Assembly (NCBI GenBank): GCA_032719365.1
Contig: CM064874.1
Span: forward strand, 34,458,716-34,522,715
From: Prinsepia uniflora
Taxonomy: Eukaryota > Streptophyta > Magnoliopsida > Rosales > Rosaceae
Length of the DNA: 64,000 nucleotides
Direction: 5' to 3'
Shown here: in pieces, positions 45,301-55,769 of the stretch
Position numbering within the stretch: the stretch's first letter is position 1
How the letters are laid out: each line of letters starts with the position of its first letter
Notes under the pieces: model-generated
Database searches by the model: none
The model's input: the letters and a program-made list of their open reading frames with translations, nothing else
Told to the model about the DNA's origin: nothing
Program-made: the position numbers and the translations under genes

Positions 45301-48300
45301 TTAGAAAAATCTAATCCTTATAAAGCACAAAACTAAAAACAGCTAACAATAGTACTTACTAATTGACTTATAATTTAAGGCAAATTACAACAATCTCCAC
45401 CTTGACTTAAATTTACTCAAGTCTTCAAACGGATTTTTCCTCCAACGTCTTCTCCAACACAAAACATGCAAAAACATGCTAACCAAAAAATGCCTTGATA
45501 AAAAATAAAAATAAAAAACAGAAGTGATTCAAACGAGAGCCTTGAATTCTCCAAACATCACCGAACCAAAAATCAAGCATTCCAAAAAAAAGACAAAAAA
45601 ACTTTACCCAAAAGTGCGAATTTGCACTTTAGCAAAGAGCTTGTACGCCAAGCTCCACCTGCTTGCTAACGCCTAGAGGAGTTCAGAATAGTATTCTTCT
45701 GCAACATTCGCCTCATCACTGGTAGAAGAAAATTTCCTTTTCCCTTTGAGCTTTGGGCAATCAACTTTCCAATGCCCCTCCTTGTGACAATAATGACATG
45801 TGTTCTTATCAAATTTCCCTCTTCCCCGAGCGACTAACCCAAAAATTTCTGTATCAGATACCTTTTTCTTCAGCTCTCTAGAATTCAAAGCAGCTTTAAC
45901 ATCTTCCAAAGCAAGAACATCTCTCCCATATAACATAGTGTCGACAAAATGCTCATATGATGAAGATAAAGAACATAACAAAATTAGGGCCTGATCCTCA
46001 TCATCTAACTTCACATCCATATTTTTCAAATCAATGATAACCTTGTTGAAATCATTTAGATGATCTTGAATTGATGTATCTTCAGACATACGAAATCTGT
46101 TCAAAGGCTGCTTCAAATATAACCGATTAGCAAGAGACTTGGTCATATACAAACTCTCCAACTTAAGCCACAAATCTACTGGGGACGTCTCCTCAGCTAC
46201 CTCACGTAGAACTTCATCAGAAAGTGACAGCTGAATGGCCCCAAGTGCTCGTTCCATCATGTCCTCTTTCTTCTCATCTGACATTGATTCTGGTAAAGCA
46301 TTCACACCCTTTAGCATCTTAAAGACCCCTTGCTGAACCAGCATGGCTCGCATCTTTACACGCCAAAGACCAAAGTCATTCCTCCCATTAAACTTTTCAA
46401 TTTCAAACTTCGTAGACATGGTAGGAGGCTTTATGGTGAATTAGGACCACAACCCAGTCGAAACTAGAGCTCTGATACCAATTGTTGTGCGGAAGCGTCT
46501 CAAAACAATATAACAAATATGAAGGCAAAATATGGAAACTAATAGTCCATAAAAGAACACGAAGGATTTACGTGGTTTGGCTATAAAGCCTACATCCACA
46601 GGCGAAGCCAGCGAGGGAATCCCACTAATAACAAAGGAGATTACAAAAGAGATTAACTCTCTCAAATCCAAAAGCCTTAAACCCAAATATACCCAATTTC
46701 TTACTAACAAACGGTGCAGCACTACAGATTTTGTAATGGCACACCAACAAAAAGACACGGCTAAAACTAAAAGCCTAAGCACCTATTATATACTACTCTT
46801 AGCTTATCCTAATCCTATAAGGAATACAAAACCAGAAGCCTTATAAGACAGGAAACAGAGTCCTACAAGGATTAGAAAAATCTAATCCTTATAAAACACA
46901 AAACTAAAAACAGCTAACAATAGTACTTACTAATTGACTTATAATTTAAGGCAAATTACAACAATAGAGGGGAATGAGATTCCTAAGGAATCCCATTCCT
47001 GTACAGGAATTAGATTCCTAATTTATGCGTGGTCTATATTGCTCCCTTGTTTATTGGGATTGCTTTGTTGTAACCCATGCTGAAATAGAGGGGAAAAACT
47101 CACTATAATTGTCAAAATAGGTTTTTGCTAGAATCAAGTCCCTAGTAACAAAGCCTGATGCTATTCGAACCGGGATAAGTGCTAGTGATGCTGCAATCAC
47201 ATTAGGTATAGCACCAGGCATGGCCAAGGAGCATCTTCTTACTGCTGAAAGCAAAGGTATGCAGTTGCACTACTTTGTTTGACACTATATGTTTCCTATC
47301 ACAAGTTATTTTCAGTATTGATTGTTATTTAATTACATTTGATATTTTGGCAGGTTTGCTGTGCAGAGATGTAAGCCCTGATGGTTTTCGGTTCTATGTC
47401 AACCTGTTTCCGGAAATCGATCCAAATGACCTCTACTTGTAAGTGAAAAATCTCCTGTTTGATCTTTAAGGCTGATCTTTCTCCTTATTTGATGTTCTTC
47501 ACTCTTCTCTTGGAATTTTGTCAAATCTTAACCACTACCTCTTTTCAGGAATTCAATCTTAAGTTTGTTTACAATCTAGGTATCTTCAAAAAGTAAATAT
47601 TGATACCGTTTTAATTCCTGTTTGTTAGGTTGAGTTGACTATAAAAGAATTTGCATAGAACCTTAGCAGTTAATTTTCTTGTAAATTCCCATTAATTAAT
47701 TCTTTTTGTTAGGTTATTGTAAATTTCTTCCTTCACAGTGTGGTTATGCTTATGTAATGGCCTATGGATACCGGGTAGGAGCTACCAGATTGGCATGTCA
47801 GGATAAGGCTGTTACTTGGCTGTAGATATCTTAAGTTTTTGGTGTCTTTGGTATGTAGTTGACACCAACAGCGGAGCCACCCTTGGGCTAGGGTGGCTTC
47901 AGCTCAATGCAGGTTATTAAAATATTACTTTTTTATGGTAATTTTATTTAAATTTACTTAACGGTTATATGTTAGCCTATCCCACTCAATTAAAAATCAG
48001 CCAATTGCACGTCAATAAAGCCCAAGACAAACTCACTCGATTACCTACACAACAATAGACCCCAAAAAAATTAATTTATAGCTTCGCCCTTGCTCGAAAC
48101 CCTTCAAAAAAAGCTCGTGATGCCCTTACGTAATCACCATTTCCGGTTTATAGACAAGCTCATTCTTGTTAGATATTTTTGGTTCCTTGTTGTATAAGTA
48201 TTAGGGACCATAATCCTGATAGGACTTTGGTTTCGTATCATATAAGGATTATGCATTCATACTCCCTATAGGTTTTGGTAAAATTAGAGTAGTATATATT

Positions 48301-50323
48301 AAGCAATTTGGATTCACTTTGTTTGTATATGTAGCCACATATTTGTGAAAGACTTAAAAAGTCTTTGTTCTGTTTTGGTTGTGCCGCTCTTTGTATGAGA
48401 GTGTTTTGGTTGTATTTGGAATTTGTGTTTGTGAGCGTTAACTCTTTTTGTAATCTCCTTTGTCATGAGGGGAATTTCTTTGCTGTTTTCACGCGTGGGC
48501 TTTCATGCCTAATCACGTTAACCCCTTTCTGTTCTTGTAGAATGTTAGTTTTCATATTTTGTTTTTATATGTTTTTCTTGTTTTGGGATGCATCCACACA
48601 ACACTTGCCACTATAAAATTTGGATATTGCACACAAGAATGCATCTGTATTCTCATATGCATGCATGTAATGGACACTGTTCAGTTTGAGCTTGCAATTC
48701 TACGTAGTTGAAAAAATGAATTGGGAGTTCAGTAAGCCAAAAGTATGCATCGACTTTTCTTTTTCTCTATGTGTAGGATCCCACTGTATTTTTGTTAGGT
48801 TTATCCATTTTCCCACAATTTCTATCACTTTATTGAGTTTCCTTCTCTTTTAATTTTTTTTTTTAAATCTTTGATATATTTCTCAAGTAGCATTTAACAT
48901 CTCTTATTTAAATAGTGCCAACGGATACAAGGGGATAAGTGGCTGGTATTAATTTCAGATTTTTTTACTTTAGATATGCAAAGTGTGTTTGGAAGGTTTT
49001 TCTGCATGGGCTTTTTGTGTTGGATGTATATGCCATTTGTGGTGGTCCTTTGTGCCTTATTTCCAGGTCACGTTTGATTGGTCGTATTGAATCGGATTGG
49101 ATAAATTATCATATTCAATGTATTTAGAAGGTAAAAGTGAACATATTTTTTGAAGATGAATTGAACGTCTTTTCGTTGTAAGGGGATTAGATGAGATTGG
49201 ACATAGAAGGAAATTTATCCAATACAATTCCATCAAAATAGTAGGATTAAAAGAGGTAATTTTCCTTTTATATTTAATTCTGACCTCCTTACAATGAACA
49301 AACATTCATTTTTGTCTTCAAAATACAAGGAATATGATGAGATATCCAATCCAATCCAATCCAGTAGGACTCATCTACTAGGCCACTTTGTCCTGGGACA
49401 TCAAGTTTCAAGCCTTGAACGATTGACACTTTGATCTTTAAAAATCTACTTTTCTACTTGATATTTAATGATGGTTGTAGGATTTCATGAATAGTAGGAT
49501 ATTTTTCTGTTCTGTTTTGATTCTTCATTCTGATCTAGTCGAGACAATAAAAAGGGTTAGAGACTACTCAATAAATGAAATACCCAAAAGGTTTCTTTTG
49601 AGTTATTTGAGAGTTATTCAACTTGAGTTAGGAGGACTAATAATTTTTTTGATTTTTAATGCGGACCCACGGACCACCTTGACTTATGATTCAGTGTCCC
49701 TAAGAAGAATTTGGGTCAGATCCAGTATGGATCGTACATGGACGGTAGTTGGAGTCGGCGGCTCTCCTAGGGTTCCCTCATCTGGGATCCTTGGGGAAGA
49801 GGATCAGGTCAACCAGTAAATCTTACGGACGAGAAGCCCTGTGCTTTACCAACTGAGCTATCCCAGGTTGGCTCGGGTCCAATAGTTGGTGGTTCAAGTG
49901 GAAAGGACCTTGTTCCCTTTAAGCAAGGTCTCGAGTTTGAGCCTTATGAATGGAGTAGCCAATATTAGAGAGTTCCCTCTGTATCAGGGTCCTACGCAGC
50001 TCGAGGGTCGGTCCTCGCATAGTAGGATTTAACTCTAATGTTTGTTAGGAGGTGATTTTCACCTCCTTTTTCCTCTTAAGCACTCCTCTAATTCTAACGG
50101 TCAGATTGAGTACATCAAAGTAAAATCAATGGATAGAAACAAGGAGAGCGTAGAGGTAGAAAAATGAAAATGGGGTGTGGAAATCACTCCCCTTTTATTA
50201 TATATTGCAAACTCAATTGTTTTTTATACGTGTTTATTCATATCAAGTATGTTGTTTTGGGACAGAGTGAAAGACCATGGAATGTATAGCACATGGTTAA
50301 GGGCGGCTTCTGCTTCTGGATGA
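42313..50323 (+). CDS. VPS36: Vacuolar protein sorting-associated protein 36 (ESCRT-II subunit)
   Basis: VPS36 is the ubiquitin- and lipid-binding subunit of ESCRT-II, which with VPS22 and VPS25 sorts ubiquitinated membrane cargo into multivesicular endosomes. Eight exons join: 42313-42948, 43373-43576, 44181-44274, 44401-44458, 44609-44678, 47121-47256, 47354-47438, 50266-50323 (1341 bases, 446 residues; the Arabidopsis protein is about 440). Residues 1-150 form the GLUE domain (SGLLILTNHRLLWLP, IFSTKKSITSMFASPRIRFQ). Residues about 195-440 form the winged-helix ESCRT-II core ([67 protein letters not shown]) and end VKDHGMYSTWLRAASASG. The start at 42313 (MAGN) fits the family. All borders are GT-AG except exon 3, whose donor reads AT. 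Intron 5 is enlarged by a retroelement and intron 7 by SINE-like sequences. Confidence 0.9.
44275..44276 (+). other. Non-canonical donor after VPS36 exon 3 (AT in place of GT)
   Basis: Exon 3 must end ...GGA ACA G to join AA TTG ATC in exon 4, a phase forced by the conserved protein RARGTELISP. The next bases are ATTTGTGTG, so the first intron base is A, not G. It is not a U12 donor (ATATCC). The nearby GTs at 44279 and 44281 would shift frame or create a stop. Either splicing is impaired in this allele or one base is a sequence error. Confidence 0.75.
44912..45392 (-). repeat. Gag-only element, 3' LTR
   Basis: This is the 481-bp repeat next to the polypurine tract, hence the 3' LTR in the element's own orientation. 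Confidence 0.88.
45673..46419 (-). CDS. Copia-type Gag protein
   Basis: A 248-codon intact frame starts MSTKFEIEKFNGRNDFGLWR, the usual Copia Gag N-terminus. It continues through the UBN2/gag helical region (LWLKLESLYMTKSLANRLYL, FNKVIIDLKNMDVKLDDED) to a zinc knuckle of form CX2CX4HX4C (CHYCHKEGHWKVDC) at about residue 207. It ends shortly after with EANVAEEYYSELL, just where a normal Copia polyprotein would run on into protease. Gag would package element RNA in cytoplasmic particles. The frame is undamaged, suggesting recent activity or selection. Confidence 0.88.
   Translation of the reverse strand: MSTKFEIEKFNGRNDFGLWRVKMRAMLVQQGVFKMLKGVNALPESMSDEKKEDMMERALGAIQLSLSDEVLREVAEETSPVDLWLKLESLYMTKSLANRLYLKQPLNRFRMSEDTSIQDHLNDFNKVIIDLKNMDVKLDDEDQALILLCSLSSSYEHFVDTMLYGRDVLALEDVKAALNSRELKKKVSDTEIFGLVARGRGKFDKNTCHYCHKEGHWKVDCPKLKGKRKFSSTSDEANVAEEYYSELL
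46469..46480 (-). promoter_or_regulatory. Primer-binding site of the gag-only element
   Basis: TGGTATCAGAGC on the minus strand lies two bases inside the right LTR and matches the 3' end of initiator-Met tRNA. Confidence 0.88.
46483..46963 (-). repeat. Gag-only element, 5' LTR
   Basis: This is the 481-bp repeat next to the primer-binding site, hence the 5' LTR in the element's orientation. Confidence 0.88.
46971..46999. repeat. Hairpin-forming inverted repeat next to the Copia insertion
   Basis: Arms GGAATGAGATTCC and GGAATCCCATTCC (one mismatch) flank TAA. This resembles the ends of small plant MITEs, but no full element is delimited. Confidence 0.5.
47869..48092. mobile_element. Possible hAT-type MITE in VPS36 intron 7
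   Basis: The left end CAGCGGAGCCACCC and the reverse complement of the right end CAAGGGCGAAGCTA resemble each other and the CAGGGGCGGAGCCA ends common in plant hAT-like MITEs. The interior is AT rich and non-coding. No eight-base target duplication was found. Confidence 0.35.
49075..49360. mobile_element. Possible MITE with GGATTGGAT-type ends
   Basis: A left segment with GAATCGGATTGGATAA and a right segment with ATCCAATCCAATCCAATCC face each other about 285 bp apart in intron 7. The exact ends and target duplication are unclear. Confidence 0.3.
49641..49864 (-). mobile_element. tRNA-derived SINE-like element
   Basis: On the minus strand the head reads GGGATAGCTCAGTTGGTAAA, a tRNA acceptor/D-arm with polymerase III box A (TAGCTCAGTTGG, 49860-49849). 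A body of about 180 bp ends in an A-rich tail (ATTAAAAATCAAAAAAATTA). A box B is only poorly recognisable. It lies in VPS36 intron 7, antisense to the gene. A functional tRNA is excluded because no anticodon or T arm follows. Confidence 0.55.
49876..50040 (+). mobile_element. Second tRNA-derived SINE-like element, head to head with the first
   Basis: Box A-like TGGTTCAAGTGG (49890-49901) and box B-like GAGTTTGAGCC (49933-49943) are spaced as in tRNA-derived SINEs. The body continues to about 50040, but no clear tail or target duplication is seen. It belongs to a different family from its neighbour. Confidence 0.5.
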
Positions 50324-51283
50324 GAGAGGAGTTGTGCACTTAGGCTTTCTCCTCTTTTTTCGGCTCAAATCAAAAGCGATTAAGAGTAAAACTGACAAGA
50401 TATATAAATGGATGAATGCTGTTGATGAAGATTGATGGTGAATATTCCATGTATTTTCAGGATCATTTAATTTCCATGAAACTCTTCAGGTATGGTATTT
50501 CCTTTTTCACGTCACTGAACACAGCAGGGGGTTAAAGTTCCAAAATCATGCATCAATCAAAAGACACATATTTGACAAAGGATTATTTGCGCAACTGGAG
50601 GCCGTTATACTTCTCTCATCTTTTCCTTATTCACATAAACTTTGGAATTGAACCAAAATCGGGTAATTTAACATGATCATCCACCCTATTTGTAAATGTA
50701 TTTTTATTTTAGTTCATGATGCTATTTGTAAATGTGTTGAGTTGATGATGCCATTTGTAAATGTATTTAGTTTATGATTCCATTATTAACTTCATGTTTT
50801 CTCTGGATGTCTTCGTTGGCTTTTTTCAATTTTCTGCAAGTGTAGTTTAACAAATTCTGGTCCATTTCTCCCATGCCCTTCTTTATCCTTTTTGCCCCCA
50901 TCTTTTGTCTCTTCTAGCACAAGAAATGAACTAAAATTTTATTAGGGGAGTGTTCAAATTGGAATTTTAAAGATTTTTGAAGATTTTTTCTTCAATGGGC
51001 ATTTTAGAGAATTTGGAAGTGCTTTTATAAATTCACAGGAATTATGGAGAATATTGATTGATTATTTTGGTGGATATTTTCTTGAGTTTATATGAATTTG
51101 TATGAACTTGAATTATAAAATTTCTTTTTTCCCCAAAATCACTATTGTCTTCTCAAGCCACCGACGCAATCACCACTTTCCATATTGCTGGCGACAGTCA
51201 AATACCATTACCACGACCTCCCATTACATGTCACAACCAAGCACTGGCACTCATCAGTTATGCTCAGGAACCAAAAAGCCAAG
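50324..51283. other. VPS36 3' flank, no further gene seen
   Basis: AT-rich sequence follows the VPS36 stop and must contain its 3' untranslated region; I see no strong poly(A) signal. Around 50700-50770 the phrase ATTTGTAAATGT(A/G)TT recurs three times. No open frame resembles a known protein. It ends at the start of the next LTR. Confidence 0.5.
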
Positions 51284-53119
51284 TGTAACGACTTGGTTTT
51301 TATTTACGGATTTTTACAAGATTTTTCTGGGATTTTATTTTACGATTGGACAATTTTGCCTTCGAGTTTTTTATTAGGTTGCTATTTGGGGAGGGCATTT
51401 TGGTCAAAACGGAAATTGTAATATTTTGGGAAGGTTGTTAGCATGTGGTTGGGATGGTGCTTCACATTTATCACACAAACCCATCCATTTATCTCTTTTC
51501 TCTCGCATGCACCTAAGAGAAAAACCCATACAACCCATAACTTCAACTTCGATTTTTTTGGATGTTTTTAGCTCAAATCAAGCCAGGGATCGTGTTCCTT
51601 GAACTCTCACGAGCAAAATCAACCCAAGTTTGAAGATAGAAATGCGTGGATACGATCGTTACACAAGAAGAAAGAAATCTGAAACTTTTGAGGCTCTTAC
51701 CCTGAATTCCAGTATTTTTTTTCTTGATTTTGAGCGTGAATTTGAATTCTTGGGGTTGAGTAAACAAATTTTCATATTTGGCTTGTTCAATTTGGTTGAG
51801 AAATGAGGGAGATATGGAGATTTGATGTTTGGAGCTTCAATGGAGGTTTTTCGGTCAACCAGCAACGGCGCACGTGGCAGCGCACGTGGCAGGGCACAAC
51901 AGTCCGACTATCTTCTTCGGTGAGTGATGGTGTTAACAAGTGACGTTAGCATGATGACGTCAGCTGCAACATCAGCAAAGGTGATGTCAGTATCCACATC
52001 GGCAACGGTGACGTAAACTGTGACGTCAGAAGGTGCTATATCAGCACACGTGGGGCGATGCGTGGGAAAGGTCGCCAGTCTTCCACCAGTGCTTGGTAGG
52101 GCATGGCGGAATGCGGGCGTGAATCCTACGACAAGGTGTTGCGTGGTTGAAGGGTTTCGACGTGCTGAATACATTGGTGGTAGACTTTGGTCGATCAAAG
52201 TTCGTTTAGGGGTAGTTTTGGGCATTTAAAGTTACAGGTTGTGTGTTTGGGACGCTTGTACTATCCCAGGGTTTAGGGAGGGTTTACGTACAAGGTTTTA
52301 TGTATTACTAGTGACTCCCAATTATTACTTTGACTGTGTGTGGACGGTTAGTTTATTAAATTGAGATGCATGCATATTTATATATTTCGATGGTTTTATT
52401 GCGTAGTATGGTTTGCAATGGATTGAATATATGATTCTAAATACTTTTTGGATAATTGCCTGGTTTTAGAATATATATATTCAGGATGTTGATTGATAGG
52501 TTGTTAATTAAGCATTATTTTATATTATTTTATACCATTTATACTTAGATTTTAATACTAAAATAATAAATAAATAGATAAAATAATTTATTTTGTGTTA
52601 TTTTTGTTTAAATAAATAAATTTTGTAATTTGGAGTATTTTGGCGAAAGAATCTTCTCGATCGGAATTATAACGAATAAATTACGGACGAATTTCGGTGA
52701 AATATTATTAAATTAATTAATTAATTGTTTTTGCAGCCCAAATAAAATCTTGCAGCCCAAACCCAATAAAATGCTGCCCAGCCCAACAGAGGAAAAAAGA
52801 AAAAGAAAAAAATCAGACAACCAAGCCCGCGTCGCTGTGCAGCCGTACGGTCCAGCCCAGCTTTCCCTTCAGCAAGCCCCCACCGAATTCTGTCTTTGAT
52901 TTTCAGCAGCTGCCTGCTGAATTCTTTTCCAGCAGCTTCCACCCAACTTCCACCTAACTTGGCAACTTCCACCCAAATTCCTTCCACTTTCCAACCCAAT
53001 TTTGCAACTTTACAACTCAAACCACTTCTAAACATCATCACTAATCTTTATTACTCATCATTCCATTATTCCACATTTTTTATTGTATTTTTATATTATT
53101 TTTGATAGCTTTTTTCACC

Positions 53120-53127
53120 TATAAATA
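53120..53127 (+). promoter_or_regulatory. TATA box of the Tat-type LTR
   Basis: TATAAATA followed by GGG lies centrally in the solo LTR. A T-rich region with repeated TTAGTTC and TTCTT follows, as expected at a U3/R boundary. Confidence 0.6.
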
Positions 53128-53875
53128 GGGATTCAATTCTTGTAATTAGGGGAGTCCCCAATTAGTTTCATTCTTCCATTTCTTTCTTAGTTCTTAGTTC
53201 TTAGTTCTTAGTTAGTTCTTTTATTTCTCTCTTTTGAGAGACATTTTTGGGGATCATTTTTACTTCTTGTAGATTTTCTTATTAATTAGTTTTCTTTTAA
53301 TTCTTATTCGTAATTTATGTTATTTTTATGTTATTTTCATTTCTTCTTTACTATTGTTCTTGGTATTTTCTTTCTAACATTTGTAAGTAAGAATGCAATC
53401 TCCATGTGTTTTACTTTTTGAATTTCTTTTACTTCATATGTTTTAGTGCTTAAACTTCAATTTGATGTTAAGTGTTTTATCCGCTGTCGGTGCACTTAGA
53501 GTAGAATTGAAGAGATTAAATGTTGATCGCTGTCGGCGCATTTAATTATAAACTTAAGGTAAATCATGTTGTAAATGTTTGAAGCATATTGATGTTTGAC
53601 GCACATTAATGGTTGATGCATTTATAATATTGAAAGATGTATGTAAGTATTTGAGATGATGAAGGTAGGATTTCGTGATTGGTTTATTATGAGCAAAATG
53701 TTAGAATTAATGTGATTGTTAATTCGAAATTACTTACGTAAAAGTGTGGGTTTTGTCTATGAAACTACTCTATGGTTTGTAAGTTCTAATTAGCATGAAC
53801 ATTTATATTTTAATTTTTAGTTAGTGTTGTCTTTAGCTTAAATTACAAATCTTTTCAAAACCCCCCTTTTTATTC

Positions 53876-54012
53876 TTTATTCTTTTATTCTTTTATTCTT
53901 TTATTCTTTGATCCCTTTTATTTTTTATTCTTTTATTCTTTTATTCTTTTAATTCTTTATTCTTTGAATCTTTTATTTCTTTATTCTCTCATTCATCTAT
54001 TCTTTAATTTAT
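53876..54012. repeat. TTCTTTTAT-type microsatellite
   Basis: Imperfect repeats of TTATTC and TTTTATTCTT extend for about 130 bases near the 3' end of the Tat-type LTR. Confidence 0.8.
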
Positions 54013-55113
54013 TAATTCTTTGATTATTTAATTCTTTTATTAATTCATTAATTTATTCATTATTCATTTATTCATTACTCTTTCCCACTAACACATTATT
54101 AATGTCCCTAATTTCCCCGGTTAAGAACGATCCCTATTTACCAATACTACATCTACACAAAAAGGGTTTAAATTGCACAATACTCAAATTACGTGTTTAA
54201 TTTAATGCGTAGTTTGGGCATAGTCATTGATTTCTGGACACAATTTATGAATGATTTTGGGAAAAAAACTGGATTTTGGGCTCAGACCCGGCTTACAAAC
54301 TGTTTTGGGTTTTTAGGGCTATTTTAAAAGCAGGTTAAACAGTATTTTGTAAACTGTTTTTCACAGTATAGTCGTCCTCATGAGATCGGGTCTCTATTTC
54401 GATGGACTCCGTAGGTTCCCGAACACGGACTCGGACGTCGTCGGAGTTGGACTCCATATGTTTCGACGAAGTTGGATTCCGCAGGTTCCATGATTGTCTA
54501 CGCGTAGTACAGGTTGATTAGCTGGTTGGACCAGCATAGTTCAAGGTTTGACTATTATTGACTATTGTGTCCAGGTTTTCGAAATGCTTATAATCAGGGA
54601 TTGGAAGGAAATATGGGTCAGGGGCGTTTTATATGATTTGCATGATTTTTATTGGTCCCACAGTTTTATATATGTAATTTTTCTACATTAAATCAAGTGT
54701 TTATTTTTCAATGCATGCATGTTTTTATATTCGGAGGGGGAAAATGATTATTTTGGAAATGTTTCACATATGCTTTTATTTTTGTCCACTCACAGTTTTC
54801 ATGGTTTTCATACCTTCTAGACTGTATTTTGTGACGAGGGCTATCTTAAGGCTGCGGCTTATTACTCTGGACTGGGCATTCTGGTTAACTATAGCAAGAT
54901 TCTGACTGTTTTTATTATCTATCTAGTGCTCTGTATAACCGTTAATTATGGAATTTTTGTTTAACAACTGACACGTGGATTTTTTTCTCTTGTCTGACAT
55001 TATTTTTGTATTTATCTTTGGACTGAGGATACTTTTAGAATTTTAATTTTTTGTGTCAGACGAGAGTAGACCCTTTCACGAGTATCTAGATGAATTCGGG
55101 AAGGGTCCTGTCA

Positions 55114-55394
55114 ATTTGGTATCGGGGCATTAGGTCATTTCCTATGGGCTACACACTTGTTACTAAATTGTCCCTTTTTCAGACATTATGCCTCCATGAT
55201 GCGAGCCCCGTCACTAGCTTGGTAATGAGGACAAGGATAGGGAGTCTAGGTAGGAACACACCTTGGATCATTTTAGTCAAACATTGGATGGCGTTCTTTA
55301 AGGGACGAGGGCCAAGAGGCCAAATATTGACAGGGCCTAGAGGCTTGGAGCCATAGTGTTTACCAGTGCATTGGATTCTGGGGTGGCCAAGAGT
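55114..55394 (+). pseudogene. Primer-site leader and broken start of a gypsy gag
   Basis: After the LTR ending at 55113, the leader leads to ATGCCTCCATGATGCGAGCC (from 55188). This resembles the MPPRR start of chromovirus Gag but has a TGA as fourth codon. The sequence loses similarity by about 55380 and gives way to an LTR tail from another copy. Confidence 0.45.
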
Positions 55395-55631
55395 GGACGG
55401 AAAGTAATAAGTTTAGTAAAACACACTTCATAAATACCTTTATGCCCTTCAGGTTGAATACAGTGTGGATTGTAGCAGAGACCGAGACATCACATACCTC
55501 CTCCGAATCCTGGCGTACTCTGGAAGCCAGTCGGGCTAAAGGTTCAAATTTTCCCTAGTCGGACACTCCGTGTCAGACAGGATCAGGAGCATCCCTCGTT
55601 AATCCTGGGGGGATTGAGACGAGTCCTGACA
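55395..55631 (+). repeat. 3' tail of another LTR directly before gag-pol
   Basis: It matches the last part of the LARD-B-type LTR (TATGCCCTTCAGGTTGAATA, then GTAGCAGAGACCGAGA, then GAGACGAGTCCTGACA). A degraded primer site, AGTGGTATCACG, follows at 55632. The rest of this LTR is absent. Confidence 0.7.
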
Positions 55632-55769
55632 AGTGGTATCACGTATATTATGAGTGATGCACTACCCTCCTAAGTTGATGATACAGACAACCACATTTTT
55701 CCTTAGTGGCTACGCAAAAGGTAGTGGCAAACCTTACTAGCGACTGGCTTGGATGCCACTATAGTGACT

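Larger units (their letters stand above)
44912..46963 (-). mobile_element. Gag-only Copia-type LTR element (TR-GAG-like) in VPS36 intron 5
   Basis: Two direct repeats of 481 bp (44912-45392 and 46483-46963) begin TGTTGTGCGG and end TTACAACA on the plus strand, with about ten differences. On the minus strand, the primer site TGGTATCAGAGC (46480-46469) follows the right LTR, then gag, then a purine-rich AAGTCAAGGTGGAGAT before the left LTR. The interior is only about 1.09 kb and has no protease, integrase or RT. It is a non-autonomous element that needs Copia enzymes in trans. Flanking bases ATATT and ATAGA match at three of five. It is antisense to VPS36 and wholly intronic. Confidence 0.88.
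52494..54226 (+). mobile_element. Tat-type solo LTR, 1733 bp, TSD TTGAT
   Basis: It starts TGATAGGTTGTTAATTAAGC and ends GGGCATAGTCA, flanked by perfect TTGAT duplications (52489-52493 and 54227-54231). It is AT rich with long pyrimidine stretches and no coding. Length and first bases match the reverse copy at 10250-15029. Confidence 0.8.
51284..55113 (+). mobile_element. Long LTR (5' LTR of a gypsy element), split by a Tat-type solo LTR
   Basis: It starts TGTAACGACTTGGTTTTTAT and ends GGGAAGGGTCCTGTCA, followed by a primer-site-like TTGGTATCGGGGC (55116 on). Without the insertion 52494-54226 it is about 2.1 kb. It contains TGACG/GTGATG-type repeats around 51935-52065, GTCCACTCACA at 54784-54794 and a T/C-rich tract leading to ACCTTCTAG near 54820. 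No closing 3' LTR of the same element is identified here, so the rest was lost or recombined. Confidence 0.7.

Noticed and set aside
45800..45994. Plus-strand frame over the Copia gag
   Set aside because: Shadow of the minus-strand gag frame; no motif of its own.
48335..48409. Candidate last exon of VPS36 reading HIFVKDLKSL
   Set aside because: The exon at 50266-50323 matches the family C-terminus (VKD...YSTWLRAASASG) in the right phase with an acceptor, while this one diverges after VKD.
49801..49864. Functional tRNA gene on the minus strand
   Set aside because: Only the acceptor and D-arm half resembles a tRNA. No anticodon stem or T arm follows, and a long body with an A-rich tail indicates a SINE.
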